From: Candidatus Aminicenantota bacterium
GTDB taxonomy: Bacteria; Acidobacteriota; Aminicenantia; Aminicenantales; Aminicenantaceae
DNA: 9,321 nucleotides
Assembly: GCA_016926925.1 (NCBI GenBank)
Contig: JAFGNQ010000051.1
Coordinates: 1 to 9,321 of the forward strand
Reading direction: 5' to 3'
The notes beneath the pieces were generated by a model, which was not told where the DNA came from, did not search any database, and saw nothing but the letters and a program-made list of their open reading frames with translations. The translations under genes were made by a program, and so were the position numbers. Position 1 is the first letter of the stretch. Every line of letters starts with the position of its first letter. Of this stretch, positions 6,268-9,321 are shown in pieces.

Positions 6268-6299
6268 GCCGGGGCGGCGGAATCGGCAGACGCAAGGGA
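6268..6299 (+). pseudogene. Relic of the 5' half of a tRNA-Leu
   Basis: These 32 bases match the first 32 bases of the tRNA-Leu at the right edge of the window (9275-9306) at 29 positions. All three differences are T to C in this copy. The match runs from the first acceptor base through the D arm and the 5' strand of the anticodon stem, then stops at the anticodon loop. One change hits position 8, an almost invariant U in tRNA. No T arm or 3' acceptor strand follows, so this is not a working tRNA. The break at the anticodon loop is a known crossover location for tyrosine integrases, so this is plausibly one end of a lost or decayed element. Confidence 0.75.
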
Positions 6300-6340
6300 G
6301 TTTTGTATCTTTCCAAGTATCTGGATTGTTTGTATAGTTC

Positions 6341-6372
6341 TGTGCACAATAGGGGCACAAAAAGGATACGAT
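6341..6372 (+). repeat. Segment resembling the sequence downstream of the integrase relic
   Basis: This stretch resembles 9194-9226, which lies just after the integrase stub's stop. Both begin TGTG, then have GGG shortly before CACAAAAA, and end with GA-ACG-T. In the ungapped core (6354-6372 against 9208-9226) 15 of 19 bases agree. It may be the flank of a second, vanished integrase gene. Confidence 0.4.
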
Positions 6373-6543
6373 AGTGAATCTAGTCTACTTGACCAAGTTC
6401 AGATCTCTGCTAAAAATGGTATCGGCATCTTTTATGAAGAGCTTCGGATAATTGTTCAGAAGTGAACAGTCGCGTAGCGATATCGAACATGGTTGACTCT
6501 CTTAATGAAGACCTCTCTCCCATCGCCAATACTGGCATAAAAT

Positions 6544-6572
6544 TTGCACATTTATCGACTGAGAATTATGAT
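6544..6572 (+). promoter_or_regulatory. Candidate promoter of the FtsX-type permease gene
   Basis: TTGCAC (6544-6549) is followed after 17 bases by TATGAT (6567-6572), the same -10 hexamer proposed for the glycosyltransferase operon. The -35 is only half-matching. Transcription would start near 6579, about 26 bases before the ATG. Confidence 0.4.
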
Positions 6573-6604
6573 CTCTTTAACTATACACAAAAACCGGGGC
6601 CATA

Positions 6605-8944
6605 ATGTTTAAGAACTATGTCAAGATCGCTTTCAGACATATCTTGAAGTATAAGGGATATTCACTCATCAATATCGCAGGCCTCACTGTCGGGATGGCA
6701 TGCTTCATTTTGATCTTCATCTGGGTTTACGATGAGCTTCATTACGACACATTCCACGCCCGCAGCGACCGACTCTGCCGCATCATCCTTAAACAAGCCG
6801 ATAACCCGGGCGATGTGGGGGTTCCCAGCACTCCTTATATTCTTCCCGAAATCCTCAAAAACGAGTATCCGGAAATTGTCGAAGTCACCCGCGTCCGCAC
6901 CCGTGGCTACCCCAGCGCTGTTCGGCATAGTGATATCACCTTCTATGAGCAGCGCTTTTTTCTGGCAGATCCCTCATTTTTCACCATGTTTTCCTATGAC
7001 TTTGCGGCGGGAGATCCTCAGACAGCCCTGCCCAATCCGAATTCCGTGGTGATCACACAGGAGGCGGCTGAAAAGTATTTCGGCCATGAAAACCCGATGG
7101 GCAAGGTCCTCCGCTGGAACAATGACCGCAACCTCGAGGTGACGGGGATCATAAAGAAGGTTCCTTACAATTCCCATCTTCAGTTCGATTTTATGGCCTC
7201 TCTCCAGCTTTATGATGCCGAGCGACTCTCTTCCTGGTGGCGCGAGGCTGTCGGATATGTGAAGCTCCAGGATGGCGTCTCCGTAGAGGATGCCAGCCGC
7301 AAGATCTCGGGCACGATCCGCAAGCACCACCCTGAGGACGATTACATCGTTTCGCTTCAGCCTGTCAGAGAGGCTCACCTGAACATCGCACAGGGAGGCC
7401 GCAGCGATAAAAGGTTCGTATTCATCTTCGCCCTTGTGGCGGTACTGATCCTTGCCATCGCCTGTGTAAACTTCATGAATATCACGACAGCGCGCTCGGG
7501 CATTCGGGCTCTTGAAGTAGGCATGCGGAAGGTTGTGGGCGCCAAACGGGCGGATATCGTCAAGCAGTTCCTCGGAGAATCCCTATTACTCTCTTTGATA
7601 GCTTTCTTTCTGGCAATCACGATCGTCGACCTTTTCCTTCCCGCCTTCAACAAGCTTCAGGGAAAAGAGATGTCTCTTCTTGGGTCTGTGAATATGGTCA
7701 TCTATCTTTCTCTGGGTCTTGCGGCTATCCTTACCGGATTTTTTGCCGGCAGTTATCCGGCATTTTTTCTCTCGGCCTTCCAACCTGCCAAAGTCCTCAA
7801 AAACGATATGAGCAGAGGACGCAAGGGTTCCCTATTTAGAGCGATCCTCGTTGTCAGTCAATTTGCGGTCTCGGTGATGTTGATCATCCTCACTTTAGTC
7901 GCATACAAACAAATCCAATACATCAAAAATGCTGAGCTTGGATTCTCCCGCGAACAGATCGTACATATTCAGGTGAATGACGAGCTGAGGGAAGCCCATA
8001 AGACATTTAAAGAGCGACTGCTTAGAGATCCGAGGATCCTCAATGTGACTTATGCCTCGGCTCCTCCCCACTTTTTGTTCAATGTCAATAATTTTAAGTG
8101 GGAAGGCATGGACACTGATAAAGAAGTGGAGCTCAATTTTCTGTACGTCGACCATGACTACGCTGAGACTTTCGACCTGGAAATCGTCCAAGGCAGAGAT
8201 TTTTCAGAAGAATACCCCACAGATTCAGAGGAAGCTTATGTTGTCAACGAATCAGCGATCCGTTTTATGGGCATGACCGATCCGATCGGGAAAAAGGCTG
8301 TTTTGGCTGGAAGGGAAGGAAAGATCATTGGCGTCGTCAAAGATTTTAATACTAAACCGCTGATCTTCGAGATCTCTCCCTTGGTAATGGGAATCAGGCC
8401 GAACTGGTACTACGACCTTCTTATTAAGATAGGACCTGAGGACATCCAGGGAAGCCTTGCACATATCGAAAAGGTTTTTTACGAGACGTCACCGGCATTC
8501 CCCTTCGAGTACCGATTCCTGGACGAATGGTTCGAGTTTATTTATACCCCTCTGAAGATCATGAACCACATCTTTACCAGCTTTGCTTTTTTAGCGGTAT
8601 TCATTTCCTGTTTGGGATTGTTCGGACTAGCCTCGCTCCTTTTGGAGCAGAGAAAAAAGGAGATCGGCATCCGCAAGGTCTTAGGTGCTTCCACGCCCGC
8701 AGTAATGGGCTTGCTATCGAAGAGGTTCATGAGGATCATCCTGGTGGCAAACCTGATCGCTGTCCCATCTGCTTATTTCGTCGCAAAAATGTTCCTGAAT
8801 CTTTTTGTGCACCGAACAAACCTAGATGCGGGATTGGTAGTGGCAACAGTCGCCTTCACTTTTGCCCTGGCTCTTCTCACCATAATCTACCAGGTTGTGA
8901 AAACCGCACTCGCCAATCCGGTGGATTCCATCCGCTATGAATAG
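6605..8944 (+). CDS. Orphan duplicated FtsX/MacB-type ABC transporter permease
   Basis: A 779-residue inner-membrane permease with two FtsX modules, the full length for this type. Residues 1-20 are basic, then comes a membrane segment at about 21-42 and a large MacB-type periplasmic domain to about 270. The first FtsX core has membrane helices at about 272-294, 326-346 and 368-388, with GMRKVVGAKRADI at 306-318. A further helix at about 412-433 opens the second half, followed by a second periplasmic domain and helices at about 657-679, 710-730 and 744-766, with the matching GIRKVLGAS at 688-696. These GxRKxxGA segments are typical FtsX signatures after the first core helix. Such proteins act as mechanotransmission or extrusion permeases with a LolD/MacB-like ATPase. 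None is adjacent, so the partner must be elsewhere, as is common for the many stand-alone copies in Acidobacteriota and Aminicenantes. Only a weak GGGG precedes the ATG. Substrate is unknown. Confidence 0.93.
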   Translation: MFKNYVKIAFRHILKYKGYSLINIAGLTVGMACFILIFIWVYDELHYDTFHARSDRLCRIILKQADNPGDVGVPSTPYILPEILKNEYPEIVEVTRVRTRGYPSAVRHSDITFYEQRFFLADPSFFTMFSYDFAAGDPQTALPNPNSVVITQEAAEKYFGHENPMGKVLRWNNDRNLEVTGIIKKVPYNSHLQFDFMASLQLYDAERLSSWWREAVGYVKLQDGVSVEDASRKISGTIRKHHPEDDYIVSLQPVREAHLNIAQGGRSDKRFVFIFALVAVLILAIACVNFMNITTARSGIRALEVGMRKVVGAKRADIVKQFLGESLLLSLIAFFLAITIVDLFLPAFNKLQGKEMSLLGSVNMVIYLSLGLAAILTGFFAGSYPAFFLSAFQPAKVLKNDMSRGRKGSLFRAILVVSQFAVSVMLIILTLVAYKQIQYIKNAELGFSREQIVHIQVNDELREAHKTFKERLLRDPRILNVTYASAPPHFLFNVNNFKWEGMDTDKEVELNFLYVDHDYAETFDLEIVQGRDFSEEYPTDSEEAYVVNESAIRFMGMTDPIGKKAVLAGREGKIIGVVKDFNTKPLIFEISPLVMGIRPNWYYDLLIKIGPEDIQGSLAHIEKVFYETSPAFPFEYRFLDEWFEFIYTPLKIMNHIFTSFAFLAVFISCLGLFGLASLLLEQRKKEIGIRKVLGASTPAVMGLLSKRFMRIILVANLIAVPSAYFVAKMFLNLFVHRTNLDAGLVVATVAFTFALALLTIIYQVVKTALANPVDSIRYE

Positions 8945-8994
8945 CAAATTTGACCTGATCCCCTCATATCGAACCAGCATATGAGTATAATTAG

Positions 8995-9159
8995 GCTGGA
9001 TGCGAGCGTGCGGGAATCGAAGATTTCCGGTTTCACGATCTCAGACACACGGCAGCAAGTTTGTTGACGGCTGGCTGGTGTGATATAATCACCCTCCAGA
9101 ACATCCTTGGACACAAAACGCTGTCCATGACCCAGAGATACGCGCACCTCATTCCCTGA
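8995..9159 (+). pseudogene. C-terminal stub of a tyrosine recombinase (phage-type integrase)
   Basis: An open stretch of 54 codons with no start codon ends at TGA 9157-9159. It encodes the last part of an integrase catalytic domain: AGIEDFRFHDLRHTAAS with the box II HxxR, then LGHKTLSMTQRYAHL with the conserved His and the nucleophilic Tyr. An in-frame TAG lies immediately upstream (8992-8994), and the N-terminal DNA-binding domains, the first catalytic Arg and the Lys are missing, so it cannot be active. It stands 115 bases before a tRNA-Leu gene in the same direction, the usual place for a tRNA-targeting integrase, which marks an old integration event. Confidence 0.88.
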
Positions 9160-9193
9160 GGAAACGAGATGACGAGAGACATCACGAGGAAGC

Positions 9194-9226
9194 TGTGACA
9201 GAAAAGGGACACAAAAACGAAACGGT
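9194..9226 (+). repeat. Integrase-flank sequence echoed at 6341-6372
   Basis: This segment lies between the integrase stub and the tRNA-Leu gene and contains GGGACACAAAAACGAAACGGT. Its partner near 6341 keeps the CACAAAAA core and much of the surroundings. It may be part of an attachment region or recombinase arm site; the role is unknown. Confidence 0.4.
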
Positions 9227-9274
9227 CACAGGAAAGTGCTGACGGACGTTCCGTAAGCCATTGATTCTAAACGT

Positions 9275-9321
9275 GCCGGGGTGGCGGAATTGGTAGACGC
9301 AAGGGACTTAAAATCCCTCGT
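9275..9321 (+). tRNA. tRNA-Leu(UAA), 5' part, cut by the window edge
   Basis: The acceptor 5' strand GCCGGGG (9275-9281), U8, a long D arm with GCG/CGC stem (9284-9286 with 9298-9300), and a perfect anticodon stem AGGGA/TCCCT (9302-9306 with 9314-9318) are visible. The seven-base loop CTTAAAA places anticodon TAA at 9309-9311, reading UUA leucine codons. The long variable arm typical of leucine tRNAs would begin at the window end, so the 3' half cannot be checked. Its 5' half is duplicated at 6268-6299. Confidence 0.93.

Larger units (their letters stand above)
6091..6604. other. Gene-poor spacer with mobile-element debris
   Basis: No convincing gene lies in these 514 bases. Short open frames on both strands overlap each other and the tRNA relic and show no recognisable domain. 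The left part (to about 6230) is AT-rich like abiE. The middle holds the tRNA-Leu half (6268-6299) and the integrase-flank-like segment (6341-6372). I recognise nothing in 6375-6540. The end carries a candidate promoter for the permease. Confidence 0.6.

Noticed and set aside
6158..6374. Two overlapping short frames, one on each strand, in the spacer after abiEii
   Set aside because: Neither has a ribosome binding site or domain, and both run through the tRNA-Leu relic, which explains the sequence better.
8964..8984. Inverted repeat TCATAT/ATATGA after the permease stop
   Set aside because: A six-pair AT-rich stem with a nine-base loop and no T-run; too weak to call a terminator.
8986..8991. 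TATAAT on the plus strand before the integrase stub
   Set aside because: No -35 at acceptable spacing; the nearest TTGACC is 30 bases away, and the downstream frame has no start codon.
8935..9147. 70-codon minus-strand frame near the right end
   Set aside because: It is the shadow of the integrase stub read on the plus strand.
1..9321. CRISPR arrays, insertion sequences with transposase, rRNA
   Set aside because: No regularly spaced repeats, transposase motifs or rRNA-like sequence were seen on either strand.

Overview
The window looks like a chromosomal accessory stretch from a free-living, probably Gram-negative-type bacterium. The long orphan FtsX-type permease, with its characteristic N-terminus, is common in Aminicenantes, Acidobacteriota and Bacteroidota. 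The integrase relic resembles those of Desulfobacterota and similar environmental lineages. I cannot fix the phylum from sequence alone.

Region 1 (1-4367): a Cys-rich secreted protein of unknown family (106-1308, minus) is divergent from a tightly packed plus-strand operon. The operon encodes a membrane-anchored family 2 glycosyltransferase (1461-2639), a radical SAM enzyme with four extra C-terminal cysteines (2617-3621), and a protein with a ParB/sulfiredoxin-like DGTHR motif (3621-4367). The three genes overlap each other, which implies coupled translation and a shared job, plausibly assembly or tailoring of a polysaccharide or glycolipid. The combination of glycosyltransferase, radical SAM and ParB/Srx-like protein is the best candidate here for an undescribed pathway. 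Bases 1-105 hold nothing I can name.

Region 2 (4368-6090): an AT-rich block carries a complete type IV toxin-antitoxin / abortive infection pair, AbiEi (4505-5323) and AbiEii (5320-6090), joined by a TTGA stop/start overlap. A candidate promoter upstream is overlapped by a perfect 8-base inverted repeat that could be the autoregulatory operator.

Region 3 (6091-6604): 514 bases with no convincing gene. They hold a relic of the 5' half of a tRNA-Leu (6268-6299), a short sequence resembling the flank of the integrase relic further right, and a candidate promoter for the next gene.

Region 4 (6605-9321): a 779-residue duplicated FtsX/MacB-type ABC permease without a neighbouring ATPase, then the C-terminal stub of a tyrosine recombinase (8995-9159), then the first 47 bases of an intact-looking tRNA-Leu(UAA) cut by the window edge. 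The two tRNA-Leu-related sequences, about 3 kb apart, together with the dead integrase suggest a decayed integrative element or a repeatedly used tRNA integration hotspot. The defence module lies just left of the relic copy.
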